A stretch of DNA of 64,000 nucleotides from CAYXGZ01 sp964464755 (lineage in GTDB: Bacteria; Planctomycetota; MHYJ01; JACPRB01), in assembly GCA_964464755.1 (NCBI GenBank), contig CAYXGZ010000013.1, positions 8,971-72,970 on the forward strand, in the 5' to 3' direction. Every line of letters begins with the position of its first letter. Positions within the stretch are counted from its first letter, which is position 1. The translations under genes and the position numbers were made by a program. Below, one piece after another: positions 1-8,400 of the stretch. The notes under the pieces are model-generated. The model searched no databases and was not told where the DNA came from. It worked only from the letters and a program-made list of their open reading frames with translations.

Positions 1-94
1 GGCGGTCGAAGCGGTCCTTCTTGTCCTGGGCCGCCGCCGCGCCCGCGAGCAGGGCCGCGCCGAGGATCGCCGTGGTCAGGGCCGTGGTCCGCAT
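1..94 (-). CDS. N-terminus of a secreted protein downstream of bamA (partial)
   Basis: Only the first 31 codons lie in the window. The ATG at 94 follows a strong GGAGGAG ribosome site. The translation starts MRTTALTTAILGAALLAG and runs into an Ala-rich stretch ending AQD, a typical Sec signal peptide with a likely cleavage after AAAAQ. It then becomes charged (DKKDRFDR). The start lies 15 bp after the bamA stop, so the two are co-transcribed. In many bacteria the gene after bamA encodes the periplasmic chaperone Skp/OmpH, which would suit this context, but nothing visible proves it. Confidence 0.6.
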   Translation of the reverse strand, partial: MRTTALTTAILGAALLAGAAAAQDKKDRFDR

Positions 95-109
95 GTCGTC
101 TCCTCCGGT

Positions 110-2530
110 TTAGAAAAGGGTCCCGATGTCGAAGAGCACCGTCTCGCGCTCGTCGTCGTCCCGCTTCGTCAGCGGGAAGCCGAAGTCGAGCTTGACGGGG
201 ATGTTGCCGAGCTGGGGGATGATGAAGCGGATCCCGAAGCCGACCGTGTTGCGCCACTTCTCGTGCTTCAGGTCGTCGAACTCCGGGGTCAGGTTCGCGA
301 GGTCGTAGAACAGCGCGCCCCGGAGGAACTCCACGAAGAGCGGGTAGGAGTACTCCGCGCTCGCGAAGACGGAGCCGTTGCCGCCGATGGGGTCGCCGTT
401 CTCCTTGGGCCCGACGCCGCGGAAGTCGAAGCCGCGGATGCTCTCGCGGCCGCCCGCGTAGAAGCGCTCGAAGAAGGGGACGGTCGAGTCCCCGCGCTCC
501 CGGGCGTGGCCCACGACGAGGTCGAGGTTCATCACGTGCTTCATCTTGGTCTCGGACTCGTAGACGGTGAAGTACGTGCTCGCGGAGAACGTCGTCTTGG
601 CGTAGTCGAAGTCCGAGGGCAGGGGGTCGCCCGCCCACTCGTAGGTGAGGCTGATCCGGTGGCCCCTGGTCGGGAAGAGGGCGCTGTCCCGCGTGTCCCA
701 GGCGATGCCCGGGGCCAGGGTCACGAGCTGGTTGCGGCCCGCCAGGCCCAGCACCGTCGAGGGCGTGGTCTCGTCCGTGTTCCGGATCGTGATGTGGAGG
801 ACCTGGACCGCGAGGCTGGTCTGGAAGGGCTCGAATCGCTTGTCGAAGGAGATCGTGCCGCCGATGCGCTGCTCGTCCCAGCTCTCCCGCTCCGTGCGGA
901 TGTTGAAGGCCCGGACGCCGCCGCCGGTCTCCGTGCCGAAGAGCCAGGGCTCGCGGAAGGCGACCGTGAAGCTCGTCCGGAGGCGGGACGGGCTGAAGCG
1001 GATGTTGAACTGCTGGCCGCCGCCCGCGAAGGCCGTGCCCTCCGCGACGTCGGAGAAGCTCTTGGGCAGGTCGGCGATGTCGAAGTTCTTCTGCGAGAAC
1101 TCGAGGACGCCGAGGATGCCGAAGCTCGACGAGTAGCCGCCCGCGAAGCGGAGGTTGCCCGTCTGGCCCTCCTTGACCTCGAGGACCAGGTCGCGGATCG
1201 AGGGGTCGTCCGTCGGCTCCGTCCTCCACGTCACGCCGCCCTGCTCGAAGAACTGGCGGTCGCGGAGGCGGGAGACGCCTCGCTGCAGGAGCTGGTTGTT
1301 GAACTTCTCGCCGGGCACGAAGTCCCGCAGCTCGCGGAGGATCACGTCCTGCCGCGTCTTCGTGTTGCCCTGGACCGTGATGCGCCCGAGCTTGACCTCG
1401 TGGCCCTCGGTGATGCGGAACTTCACGTCGATCTCGGCGGTGCCCGAGGGGATCACCGTGTCGTACTCGACCTGGGCGAGGATGTAGGCCCGCTCGCCGT
1501 AGAGGTCGCGGATCTTCTGGACGTCGCGGTTGCCGACGTTGTCCGAGAAGTACGGGTGGTTCTTGTCGCCGAGCCAGAGGGCGGCGCGGAGCTGGTCTTC
1601 CGGGACGACCTTGCCGCTGACCCCCTCGAACGAGATCGACCGGACCTTGAAGCGGCGGCCCTCGTCGACGTGGATGCGGACGTTCACGCCGGTCCGGTCC
1701 TCGGTGAAGACCAGGTCCTCGACGAAGACGCGGTCGCCCTCCGTGATGTCGAGGAAGCCCTCGAGCTGGTAGTAGAGCTTGATGCGCTTGAGGTCCTCGT
1801 CGAGGTAGCGGCGGATGAAGGGCTCGCCGGAGCCGGGGAAGAACAGGAAGCTGCTCGGCTCCTTGGTGAGCAGGTACTGCTTCAGCGTGCCGAGGTCGAT
1901 GCCGGAGACCCCGCTGAACTCCACCGACTTGACCCGGACGAGGGGGCCCTCGGCGACGTGCCACACGAGGACCAGGCCCGCGGACGTCTCGAGGACCTCG
2001 TCGTTCACGGCGGAGAAGTGGTAGCCCTTCGAGAGCAGGTGCTCGCGGATCGCCTCGCGGTCGAGCTTCAGGAGGTAGGGATTGAGGGCGTCGCCGGGGT
2101 TGACCTGGAGGAGCGGCTTGAGCGCGGCGACGGGGACGGCGGCGAGGCCGGTGAACTGCACGTCGAGGATCGTGTCGTACTCCTGGACCGTGACCGTGTA
2201 GAGCCAGGTGCCGTCGTCCTGGAGCTTCGGCTCGATGCGGACGTCGCGGAAGGCCTTGCGCGCGAAGAGCGTCTTGAGGTCCTGGTCGCGGGCGGCGCGG
2301 TCGTAGGGCGCGCCCTCGCGCAGCGTCAGGAGGTTGCGCAGCTCCGCCCAGCGCTGGCGGCGGAAGCCCGCGGCGACGACGCGTCCGGCCGGCTTGCCCT
2401 CCCAGGCCTCCTGGCCCGGGCGCTCGGCCGGCGTCGGCGACGGCGAGGGGTCCTGGGCGATAAGGGGAGCGGGCGACGCGAGCGCGCAGAACGCCAGCGC
2501 GGCGAGCAGGAGCGGCGGTTTGTCCGGCAC
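110..2530 (-). CDS. bamA: BamA/Omp85 outer membrane protein assembly factor
   Basis: This 806-residue protein is the expected size for BamA, the outer membrane beta-barrel insertase. A GTG start at 2530 is chosen because it gives a signal peptide (VPDKPPLLLAALAFCALASP). The open frame continues upstream only as antisense to tyrA. Residues about 45-440 look like a string of POTRA domains, with motifs such as VEFSGVSG and ITVQGNTKTRQDVILREL. The last 350 residues are a Tyr/Phe-rich barrel, with the IRGF motif of loop 6 near residue 695 and a terminal aromatic residue (DIGTLF). It probably folds lipoprotein-free porins such as the one at 47584. Its own promoter is proposed at 2601-2629. Confidence 0.95.
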   Translation of the reverse strand: MPDKPPLLLAALAFCALASPAPLIAQDPSPSPTPAERPGQEAWEGKPAGRVVAAGFRRQRWAELRNLLTLREGAPYDRAARDQDLKTLFARKAFRDVRIEPKLQDDGTWLYTVTVQEYDTILDVQFTGLAAVPVAALKPLLQVNPGDALNPYLLKLDREAIREHLLSKGYHFSAVNDEVLETSAGLVLVWHVAEGPLVRVKSVEFSGVSGIDLGTLKQYLLTKEPSSFLFFPGSGEPFIRRYLDEDLKRIKLYYQLEGFLDITEGDRVFVEDLVFTEDRTGVNVRIHVDEGRRFKVRSISFEGVSGKVVPEDQLRAALWLGDKNHPYFSDNVGNRDVQKIRDLYGERAYILAQVEYDTVIPSGTAEIDVKFRITEGHEVKLGRITVQGNTKTRQDVILRELRDFVPGEKFNNQLLQRGVSRLRDRQFFEQGGVTWRTEPTDDPSIRDLVLEVKEGQTGNLRFAGGYSSSFGILGVLEFSQKNFDIADLPKSFSDVAEGTAFAGGGQQFNIRFSPSRLRTSFTVAFREPWLFGTETGGGVRAFNIRTERESWDEQRIGGTISFDKRFEPFQTSLAVQVLHITIRNTDETTPSTVLGLAGRNQLVTLAPGIAWDTRDSALFPTRGHRISLTYEWAGDPLPSDFDYAKTTFSASTYFTVYESETKMKHVMNLDLVVGHARERGDSTVPFFERFYAGGRESIRGFDFRGVGPKENGDPIGGNGSVFASAEYSYPLFVEFLRGALFYDLANLTPEFDDLKHEKWRNTVGFGIRFIIPQLGNIPVKLDFGFPLTKRDDDERETVLFDIGTLF

Positions 2531-2600
2531 GTACGGCGGCAGATCCCCTCTCCGGTTCGTGGGCCCCGACCCGCGGCTAACACGCGGGTTCGAAGTCCCA

Positions 2601-2629
2601 AGGGTACCGGGCCTCGTTCGACCTTTCAA
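2601..2629 (-). promoter_or_regulatory. candidate bamA promoter
   Basis: On the minus strand TTGAAA (2629-2624) and TACCCT (2606-2601) are 17 bp apart in the 137-bp gap between tyrA and bamA. The -10 is weak (three of six). The predicted transcript would start near 2594 and carry a leader of about 63 nt. Confidence 0.35.
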
Positions 2630-2667
2630 GCGGAACCGCGGGCCCGGGGTTCGCTCCCCTCTACTTA

Positions 2668-3414
2668 TTATTGATCCTTGGGGCCGCGCTCCCGGCGGCG
2701 CTCGCCGAGGCGGGACCAGAGCGACTCGAGTTCCTCCGGGTGGAGGTCGGGGAGGCGCTTCAAGTGGCGGCAGAAGGCGTCGATCGACTCCTTCAGGGCC
2801 TTGCGGTTCAGCGAGAGGAAATCCGCGACCACGCGCGGATCCGAGAGCAGGACGCGCGTCGCGTCGCGGTAGGAGCCTCCGGCCAGGTCGGCGGAGGGGC
2901 CGGCCGTCGCGGCGAGGGCGGCGGCGATCGCGTGGGGCAGGTGGCTGATCGCGGCGACGAGCCGGTCGTGGCGGGCCGCGTCGCGGAGGATCTCCGGGCG
3001 GGCGCCGACGCCTCGGACGATGGCCTCGACGCGGGCGTCGCCGCCGATGAGGAACCAGGGGCGACCCGCGAAGAGCTCCGGGTCGCGCGTCGACCGGTCC
3101 TCGGTGCCCGCCATCGGGTGGCCGGGGACGAAGGTGATGTCGCGGCGCCGGCACTTGCGGTAGGCGGCGACCACGGGCCCCTTCACCGAGGCGACGTCCG
3201 TCAGCACGGTGCCGGGGCGGAGGCGGCGGACGACGTCGGGCAGGATGCGGAGGAGCTCCTTCGCGGGCGTCGCCAGCACGGTCACGTCGGCGAGGCGCAG
3301 GTCGTCGAGGTCGTCGCCGCGGTCGAGCTCGACGGTCCGGCCGAGCCCGCGGGCGGCGATGGCCGCGGAGAGGGAGCCGCCGATCTGGCCGGGCCCGACG
3401 ATCGCGACGATCAC
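2668..3414 (-). CDS. tyrA: prephenate dehydrogenase
   Basis: This 248-residue enzyme would oxidatively decarboxylate prephenate to 4-hydroxyphenylpyruvate in tyrosine synthesis. The N-terminus has the Rossmann motif IVGPGQIGGSL. The TyrA signatures DVASVKGP and PGHPMAGTE follow, then SHLPHAIAAAL in the helical dimerisation half. It is the last gene of a tightly packed aromatic operon, and its ATG overlaps the end of the DAHP synthase gene by 4 bp. No ACT or regulatory domain is attached, so feedback control must act elsewhere. Confidence 0.93.
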   Translation of the reverse strand: MIVAIVGPGQIGGSLSAAIAARGLGRTVELDRGDDLDDLRLADVTVLATPAKELLRILPDVVRRLRPGTVLTDVASVKGPVVAAYRKCRRRDITFVPGHPMAGTEDRSTRDPELFAGRPWFLIGGDARVEAIVRGVGARPEILRDAARHDRLVAAISHLPHAIAAALAATAGPSADLAGGSYRDATRVLLSDPRVVADFLSLNRKALKESIDAFCRHLKRLPDLHPEELESLWSRLGERRRERGPKDQ

Positions 3415-4427
3415 GGGAGGCGGCGGCCCACGGCGCGGGCGATCGGCCCGAGGGTGGCCATGAGCGCGCCGAAGTCGTCGGGCGTGAGGCTCTCGGGCCC
3501 GTCGCAGAGCGCGAGCTCGGGCCGCGGGTGGACCTCGATCATGATCCCGTCGGCGCCGGCGGCGACGGCGGCGCGGGCCAGCGGGGGGACGTACTCGCGC
3601 ACGCCCGAGGCGTGGCTCGGGTCGACGACGATGGGGAGGTGCGAGAGGCGGTGGACGACGGGGACCGCGGAGAGGTCGAGCGTGTTGCGCGTCGCCGCGT
3701 CGAAGCCGCGCACGCCGCGCTCGCAGAGGATGACCTGGCGGTTGCCCTTGGAGAGGACGTGCTCGGCGGAGAGGAGGAGCTCCTCGATCGTGGACATGAA
3801 GCCGCGCTTGAGGAGGACGGGCTTGGACTGCCGGCCGAGGGCGGCGAGGAGCGGGAAGTTCTGCATGTTGCGGGCGCCGACCTGGAGGACGTCGGCCGTC
3901 TCGGCGACGAGCGGGACGTCCTCGGGGGCGAGGACCTCGGTGACGATGCCGAGGCCGGTCTCGCGGCGGGCCTCCGCGAGGATCTCGAGGCCCTGGCGGC
4001 CGAGGCCCTGGAAGCTGTAGGGCGAGGTGCGGGGCTTGAAGGCGCCGCCGCGGAGCAGGTGGGCGCCGGCCGCGCGGACGCGGCGGGCCGCCTCGAGGGT
4101 CTGCTCGCGGGACTCGACGGCGCAGGGGCCGGCGATGACGGTGAGCGTGGAGGGGCCGATGGTGACGCCGCCGACCTTCACCTCGCTGCCGGCGGGGCGG
4201 GCCTCGCGGGCCGCGAGCGGGTAGGGGCGGGCGAGGGGGACGACGCGGTCGACGCCCTCGAAGGCGCCGAAGTCCGCGGAGCGCAGGGCCGGGGCGTCGC
4301 CGAGGACGGAGACGAGCGTGGCGCCGGCGCCCTCGGTGAGCCGGGGCCGGCCCCCGAGCTCCTCGATGCGGCGGACGACCGCGTCGACCTCGCCGGGCGA
4401 GGCGCCGGTCTTCATGACGACGATCAT
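3411..4427 (-). CDS. aroF: 3-deoxy-7-phosphoheptulonate synthase (DAHP synthase, type I-beta)
   Basis: This 338-residue enzyme condenses phosphoenolpyruvate and erythrose 4-phosphate, the first step of the shikimate pathway. The ATG at 4427 (MIVVMKTGAS) fits the family; an upstream ATG in frame would add 19 unrelated residues. The first 70 residues are the ferredoxin-like regulatory domain found in this subclass. The barrel follows with GPCAVES, GGAFKPRTSPYSFQGLG, KRGFMST and the metal-binding VDPSHASG. The start overlaps the aroH stop and the stop overlaps tyrA, each by 4 bp, which implies translational coupling. Confidence 0.95.
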   Translation of the reverse strand: MIVVMKTGASPGEVDAVVRRIEELGGRPRLTEGAGATLVSVLGDAPALRSADFGAFEGVDRVVPLARPYPLAAREARPAGSEVKVGGVTIGPSTLTVIAGPCAVESREQTLEAARRVRAAGAHLLRGGAFKPRTSPYSFQGLGRQGLEILAEARRETGLGIVTEVLAPEDVPLVAETADVLQVGARNMQNFPLLAALGRQSKPVLLKRGFMSTIEELLLSAEHVLSKGNRQVILCERGVRGFDAATRNTLDLSAVPVVHRLSHLPIVVDPSHASGVREYVPPLARAAVAAGADGIMIEVHPRPELALCDGPESLTPDDFGALMATLGPIARAVGRRLP

Positions 4428-4825
4428 CGCTTCGCCGGCCGCCGCCGCCGTCGCGGCGTCGCGGCCAGGTCGGGTCGCAGACACGTGGCCTCCCCGAGGT
4501 AGAGGTGGCGGATCCGGCGCCGGGGGCGCCGCGATTCCGCGAGCAGCAGCACCCGCACCGCGCGCTTCAGCGCGCCGCGCACCTTCGCTTCCGTCGTGCA
4601 GAGCATCGGGACGTGCACCCAGTCCCCGCCGAGGCCGCGGGCCGCCTCCGCGGGGAAGGCGGCGTCGAGGTCCGGCGTCATCGTGAACAGGGCCAGGACG
4701 ACGTCCCGCGCCGCCAGCCCGTTCGCCGCGAGCAGCTCCCGGACCAGGGTCCGCGACGCGCCGAGGATCCCGTCGCGCGAGTTGCGCGGCGCGGTCACGG
4801 CCCCCCGGAATCCCCGAAGGCTCAC
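4424..4825 (-). CDS. aroH: chorismate mutase, AroH class
   Basis: This 133-residue protein matches the monofunctional Bacillus-type chorismate mutase, which converts chorismate to prephenate. The GTG start at 4825 has GGAGGAG just upstream and places the catalytic arginine at residue 7 (VSLRGFRGAV), the same number as in B. subtilis AroH. Other family features are FTMTPDLDAAFPAEAAR, the TTEAKV segment with the active-site Glu, RVLLL, and HLYLGEA followed by LRPDL. It supplies the substrate for TyrA two genes on. The start overlaps the preceding stop by 4 bp. Confidence 0.92.
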   Translation of the reverse strand: MSLRGFRGAVTAPRNSRDGILGASRTLVRELLAANGLAARDVVLALFTMTPDLDAAFPAEAARGLGGDWVHVPMLCTTEAKVRGALKRAVRVLLLAESRRPRRRIRHLYLGEATCLRPDLAATPRRRRRPAKR

Positions 4826-5580
4826 GGCAGCTCCTCCATCGTGGCGGGCCGGACCCGCCGTTCCAAGCCCCTCCACGCGAGCAGCGCCTTCGCGGGGTCC
4901 GGGTCCGCCCAGAGCCTCCCGCCGACGCAGGCCGCGTGCAGCCCGGCCGCCTTCGCCAGCGCCAGCTCCGCGGCCGACGAGGGCCGCGCGAGCGACACGA
5001 GCGTCCGGCCGCCCTCGACGCGCGGCGCCAGGCCGAGCATCGCCTCGAGGCCCGCCGCGAAGTCGGCCGGGTCCGGCACCGACAGCGCGATCGCGGCCAC
5101 CCGGTCCCGCGCGCGGTCGAGGGCGTCCATCGCCGCCTCGAGCTCGCGGACCGTGCCGGCCTCCACCAGGACCTGGAGGCCGAGCTCCCGGGCGTGGTGA
5201 ACGTACTCGGAGAGCTGGTTCCTGTCGAGGAGCCGGACGGCCAGGTGGACGCCGTCGGCGGGCAGCACGCGGGTCTCGAGGAGCTGGTACTCGTCGACGA
5301 CGTCCTCGAGGCGGATGGCGGGGAGGGGGCTGCGGAGGCGGAACGCGGCCAGGCCGGGCCCGCGCAGGGACGCGGCCTCGAGCTGGGCCTCCTCGCAGGC
5401 CGGGGCGAGCGCCACGGCGGGATCGTCGGCGAGGAGCGCCAGGCCGCCCTCGCGGCGCAGCGGGACCGGGCGCAGCGGGGGCGCGGAGCGGGCCTGCACC
5501 TTCAGGTCGGCGACGGGGCGCTCGGCCTTCGCGCGCCGCAGCTCGCGGAGCTTCGTCGCGCGGATCTCGTCGGCGTTCAC
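4822..5580 (-). CDS. degenerate TrpC-like protein (indole-3-glycerol-phosphate synthase homologue)
   Basis: This 252-residue protein can be laid along TrpC from end to end. An N-terminal ATKLRELRRAKAERPVADLK resembles the family start, DEYQLLETRVLPAD resembles the yQiyEAraaGAD segment, and LGLQVLVEAGTVRELEAAM resembles the lGmevLVEvH segment. The catalytic positions are gone, however. The EIKRASPS strand is unrecognisable. The RKDF lysine segment reads AIRLEDVV. GINNRDL reads ALSVPDP, and the SESGI strand reads SLARPSS. I infer a TIM-barrel pseudoenzyme or one with a changed reaction. It sits between an unknown gene and aroH, with 4-bp overlaps on both sides. Confidence 0.7.
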   Translation of the reverse strand: MNADEIRATKLRELRRAKAERPVADLKVQARSAPPLRPVPLRREGGLALLADDPAVALAPACEEAQLEAASLRGPGLAAFRLRSPLPAIRLEDVVDEYQLLETRVLPADGVHLAVRLLDRNQLSEYVHHARELGLQVLVEAGTVRELEAAMDALDRARDRVAAIALSVPDPADFAAGLEAMLGLAPRVEGGRTLVSLARPSSAAELALAKAAGLHAACVGGRLWADPDPAKALLAWRGLERRVRPATMEELP

Positions 5581-5957
5581 GGCGCGGCCCCGACGGGGAG
5601 CTCCTCCTCGACCGAGGCGCCGCGCGAGGCCGCGGCCCCCCGGCCGCGGGGCCAGATCTTGAAGCCGCCCGTGGATCCGCCGGCGAGCTCCCAGGTCCCC
5701 CAGATGAACCCGGCCTGGCCGAAGCCGCGGTACCAGACGTCGTGGCGGCCGAGGTAGGTCTTGGTCCAGTGGACCTCGAGCGACGCGGAGTCGCAGCGGC
5801 CCCGGATCGCGAAGGGACCGACGTCGTCGTCGCCGCCGCCGGAGACGACCCCGTCGCGGAAGGCGAGGTGGAGCTCCATGGGGTGGCGCTCGTCGTCGAC
5901 GGCGGGGTGCAGGTAGTAGCCGGTCCACGGCCCGCTGGGGAAGGCGGCGTCGTCCAT
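5577..5957 (-). CDS. unknown small protein heading the aromatic operon
   Basis: This 126-residue protein is not recognised. It has no signal peptide. It is rich in Gly, Trp and Tyr, with patterns such as GPWTGYYLHP, WTKTYLGRHDVWYRGFGQAGF and WELAGGSTGGF that suggest a small antiparallel beta structure. The ATG at 5957 is the first gene of the operon, and its stop overlaps the TrpC-like GTG by 4 bp. A possible -10 (TACAAC, 5973-5968) lies just upstream, so the mRNA would have almost no leader. Its place at the head of an aromatic amino acid operon suggests a linked role, but none can be named. Confidence 0.65.
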   Translation of the reverse strand: MDDAAFPSGPWTGYYLHPAVDDERHPMELHLAFRDGVVSGGGDDDVGPFAIRGRCDSASLEVHWTKTYLGRHDVWYRGFGQAGFIWGTWELAGGSTGGFKIWPRGRGAAASRGASVEEELPVGAAP

Positions 5958-6003
5958 CGGGCCGTCAGTTGTACCGCAAACGGGGGGCGTCCGGGGGGCT
6001 TTC

Positions 6004-6033
6004 TTGACACCTTCTTCCGGGCGTCCGTATGAT
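6004..6033 (+). promoter_or_regulatory. manA promoter, consensus -35/-10
   Basis: TTGACA (6004-6009) and TATGAT (6028-6033) are 18 bp apart, close to the sigma-70 consensus. Transcription should start near 6040, two bases before the manA ATG at 6042, so the mRNA is predicted to be leaderless. Confidence 0.75.
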
Positions 6034-6041
6034 CGCGCACC

Positions 6042-7058
6042 ATGCCCAAGGCCCCTCCCCAGAGCCCCGTCCTGTACCCCTATCGGTTCAAGGAGATCTT
6101 CAAGCAGAAGGTCTGGGGCGGGCCGGAGCTCAAGAAGGCCCTGGGGAAGACCGGGGCGGGGGCGAAGTGCGGCGAGTCCTGGGAGGTCGCCCTCCGCGGC
6201 AAGGACTCCAGCGAGGTGGCCGAGGGGCCGCTGAAGGGCTGGACGCTGGACCGCCTGCTCGCGGCGTGGCCGCGCCAGGTCCTGGGCGACGACCACAGCA
6301 TGCGGTTCTCGACGCGCTTCCCGCTGCTCGTGAAGTACATCTGCGCGCACGAGAAGCTCTCGCTGCAGGTGCACCCGGCCGACGACTTCGCGCAGCGCTA
6401 CGAGGCGGAGCCGGTGGGGAAGATGGAGGCCTGGTACGTGGTCCACGCGCCGAAGGAGGCGCGCGTGATCCGCGGCGTGCTGCCCGGCACGACCGTCGCG
6501 GAGTTCAAGCAGCACCTGAAGGACGGCACGGTCGAGCGCTGCCTCAACACGATGGAGATCAAGGCGGGGGACGTCGTGTTCATCCCGCCGGGGACGATCC
6601 ACACGGCGACGGGCGGCGCGGTCTTCCTCGAGGTCCAGCAGAACAGCGACCTGACGTACCGCCTGACGGACTGGGGCCGGCTCGTCGACGGCAAGCCCCG
6701 GGCGCTCGACGTGGACAAGGCGATGTCGGTGACGGACTTCTACTCGATGGGCGTCTCGAAGTACAAGGCGCAGCGCCTGCCCGGCTTCCCGTACAAGCGC
6801 AGCCTCCTGATCAAGTGCGAGAAGTTCACGATGGAGTCGATCTCGCTGGAGCGGAAGCGCGTCAAGCTGCCCGGGGACCGGGCGCGCTTCCACGTCTACG
6901 CCTGCACGGCCGGCGGCGGCGCGTTCCACCACGGCGAGGGCCTGAAGAAGCGCACGCCGTTCGAGAAGGGCGCGACCTTCCTGATCCCCGCGCACCTCGG
7001 GCCGATCGAGATCTCGTCGAAGGGCTCGTCCGAGCTCGTCGACATCTTCGTCGAGTAG
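6042..7058 (+). CDS. manA: mannose-6-phosphate isomerase, class I
   Basis: This 338-residue cupin isomerase interconverts fructose 6-phosphate and mannose 6-phosphate, feeding GDP-mannose and surface polysaccharide synthesis. Family features include the early KVWGGPELKKAL, GESWEVA, the metal-site stretch LSLQVHPADDFA with GKMEAWYV, and the second cupin motif IPPGTIHTATGGAVFLEVQQNSD. Size and order fit the short bacterial class I enzymes. It is a single gene under a strong consensus promoter and diverges from the aromatic operon. Confidence 0.93.
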   Translation: MPKAPPQSPVLYPYRFKEIFKQKVWGGPELKKALGKTGAGAKCGESWEVALRGKDSSEVAEGPLKGWTLDRLLAAWPRQVLGDDHSMRFSTRFPLLVKYICAHEKLSLQVHPADDFAQRYEAEPVGKMEAWYVVHAPKEARVIRGVLPGTTVAEFKQHLKDGTVERCLNTMEIKAGDVVFIPPGTIHTATGGAVFLEVQQNSDLTYRLTDWGRLVDGKPRALDVDKAMSVTDFYSMGVSKYKAQRLPGFPYKRSLLIKCEKFTMESISLERKRVKLPGDRARFHVYACTAGGGAFHHGEGLKKRTPFEKGATFLIPAHLGPIEISSKGSSELVDIFVE

Positions 7059-7106
7059 CCCGCCCCCTTTCCCCGCCGCAATCCGCGCCCGTCCCGCCGT
7101 TTTAGT

Positions 7107-7134
7107 TTGTAACTTTCAATTCATAAGTTATAAT
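7107..7134 (+). promoter_or_regulatory. AT-rich promoter with overlapping palindrome upstream of the SpoIID-like gene
   Basis: TTGTAA (7107-7112) and TATAAT (7129-7134) are 16 bp apart. The same bases form an inverted repeat, TTGTAACTT at 7107-7115 and AAGTTATAA at 7125-7133, with one mismatch and a 9-bp centre. An operator lying across the -35/-10 spacer would block polymerase when bound. The AT-rich stretch stands out in this GC-rich sequence. Confidence 0.55.
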
Positions 7135-7158
7135 GCGGGGCGCGGAAGAGGGGGCGAC

Positions 7159-8400
7159 GTGAAGGCACGAGGCGGGGTCCGGTCCGTTCCCATCCTGCTC
7201 GGGTGCGCCTGGGCGGCGTTCTTCCTCCATTCCTGCACCGCCCCGCGCCGCGCCCTCGACCCCGTCGCGATGATCGACACGCACTCCGCCCCCCGCATCC
7301 AGGTGGGGCTCTCCAAGGGCCTCCGCGTCCCCGCCGCCCGCGTCGCCTTCGAGGGGCCGTTCCAGGTCTTCGGCGCCGCCGGCCCGCTGCCCGCGGACGA
7401 CGCCGCCGGCGCCTCCGGCTACGTCGAGCTCTCGATCGACGGCGGCCTCAAGGTCGGCTCCCGGTCGTACGCCGAGCCCGCCGTCCGCCTCTCCGCCGGC
7501 CCCGACGCCGGGTTCGTCCTCGAGGGGACCCGCTACCGCGGCGACCTCCTCGTCGTGCGCGACGAGGTCAAGGGCGGCGGCCCGCCGGTGCTCACGCTCG
7601 TCAACGACGTCGACCTCGAGGACTACCTCGCCGGCGTCGTCGGCAAGGAGATGTCGCTCTCCAAGGGCGAGGAGGCCCTCAAGGCCCAGGTCGTCGCGGC
7701 GCGGACCTACGCGTGGTACGAGGTGCAGAACCGCACGCTGCGCGTGCGCGCCGGGGAGAAGTTCGACGTGTACGACGACGAGCGCTCCCAGGTCTACGGG
7801 GGCCGCGAGCGCGAGACCGCCCTCGCCATCCGCCTCGTCGCCGAGACCCGCGGCCTCTGCTGCTCCTACGAGGGACGGATCTTCAAGACCTTCTTCTCGT
7901 CCACCTGCGGCGGGCACACCGAGCCCGCCCGCCTCATGCTCTCCGAGGGCGAGGACATCCCGCCGCTCTCCGGCACGCCCTGCGGCCACTGCACGGAGGG
8001 GAAGTTCTACCGCTGGAGCGCCGAGTTCGACCGCGCCGAGATGGCGAAGAAGCTCTTCGGCGCGCAGACCGTCTCGAAGATCGCCTCGGTGACCGTGACG
8101 AAGACGATGCGGGGCGGGCACGCCCTCGAGGTCCTCGTCCTCGTGGACAACAGCAAGAAGGAGTACCGCTTCCACGCCAACGACGGCTTCCGCCGCCGCA
8201 TCGACCCCCGGGCGATCCGCAGCACGATGATCGAATCGGTGAAGGTCGAGGGCGAGAAGGTGATCGTGGCGGGGAAGGGCTGGGGCCACGCGGTCGGGAT
8301 GTGCCAGGTCGGGGCGTACCGGCTGGCGGACCTGGGCTGGAGCTCGACGCGGATCCTGGAGTTCTACTACCCGAGGTCGGCGGTCAAGAAGTTCTATTGA
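7159..8400 (+). CDS. SpoIID/LytB-domain lipoprotein
   Basis: This 413-residue protein belongs to the SpoIID/LytB family, which in sporulating bacteria cleaves denuded glycan strands of peptidoglycan. The GTG start gives a lipoprotein-like leader (LLGCAWAAFFLHSC, lipobox LHSC near residue 26). The diagnostic core is intact: NDVDLEDYLAGVVGKEM with the catalytic-type Glu, then ALKAQVVAARTYAWYE, TFFSSTCGGHTEPA, and the terminal GKGWGHAVGMCQVGAY. In a non-sporulating diderm it probably remodels the wall during division. It converges with, and overlaps by 7 bp, the TPR gene at 8394. Confidence 0.85.
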   Translation: MKARGGVRSVPILLGCAWAAFFLHSCTAPRRALDPVAMIDTHSAPRIQVGLSKGLRVPAARVAFEGPFQVFGAAGPLPADDAAGASGYVELSIDGGLKVGSRSYAEPAVRLSAGPDAGFVLEGTRYRGDLLVVRDEVKGGGPPVLTLVNDVDLEDYLAGVVGKEMSLSKGEEALKAQVVAARTYAWYEVQNRTLRVRAGEKFDVYDDERSQVYGGRERETALAIRLVAETRGLCCSYEGRIFKTFFSSTCGGHTEPARLMLSEGEDIPPLSGTPCGHCTEGKFYRWSAEFDRAEMAKKLFGAQTVSKIASVTVTKTMRGGHALEVLVLVDNSKKEYRFHANDGFRRRIDPRAIRSTMIESVKVEGEKVIVAGKGWGHAVGMCQVGAYRLADLGWSSTRILEFYYPRSAVKKFY

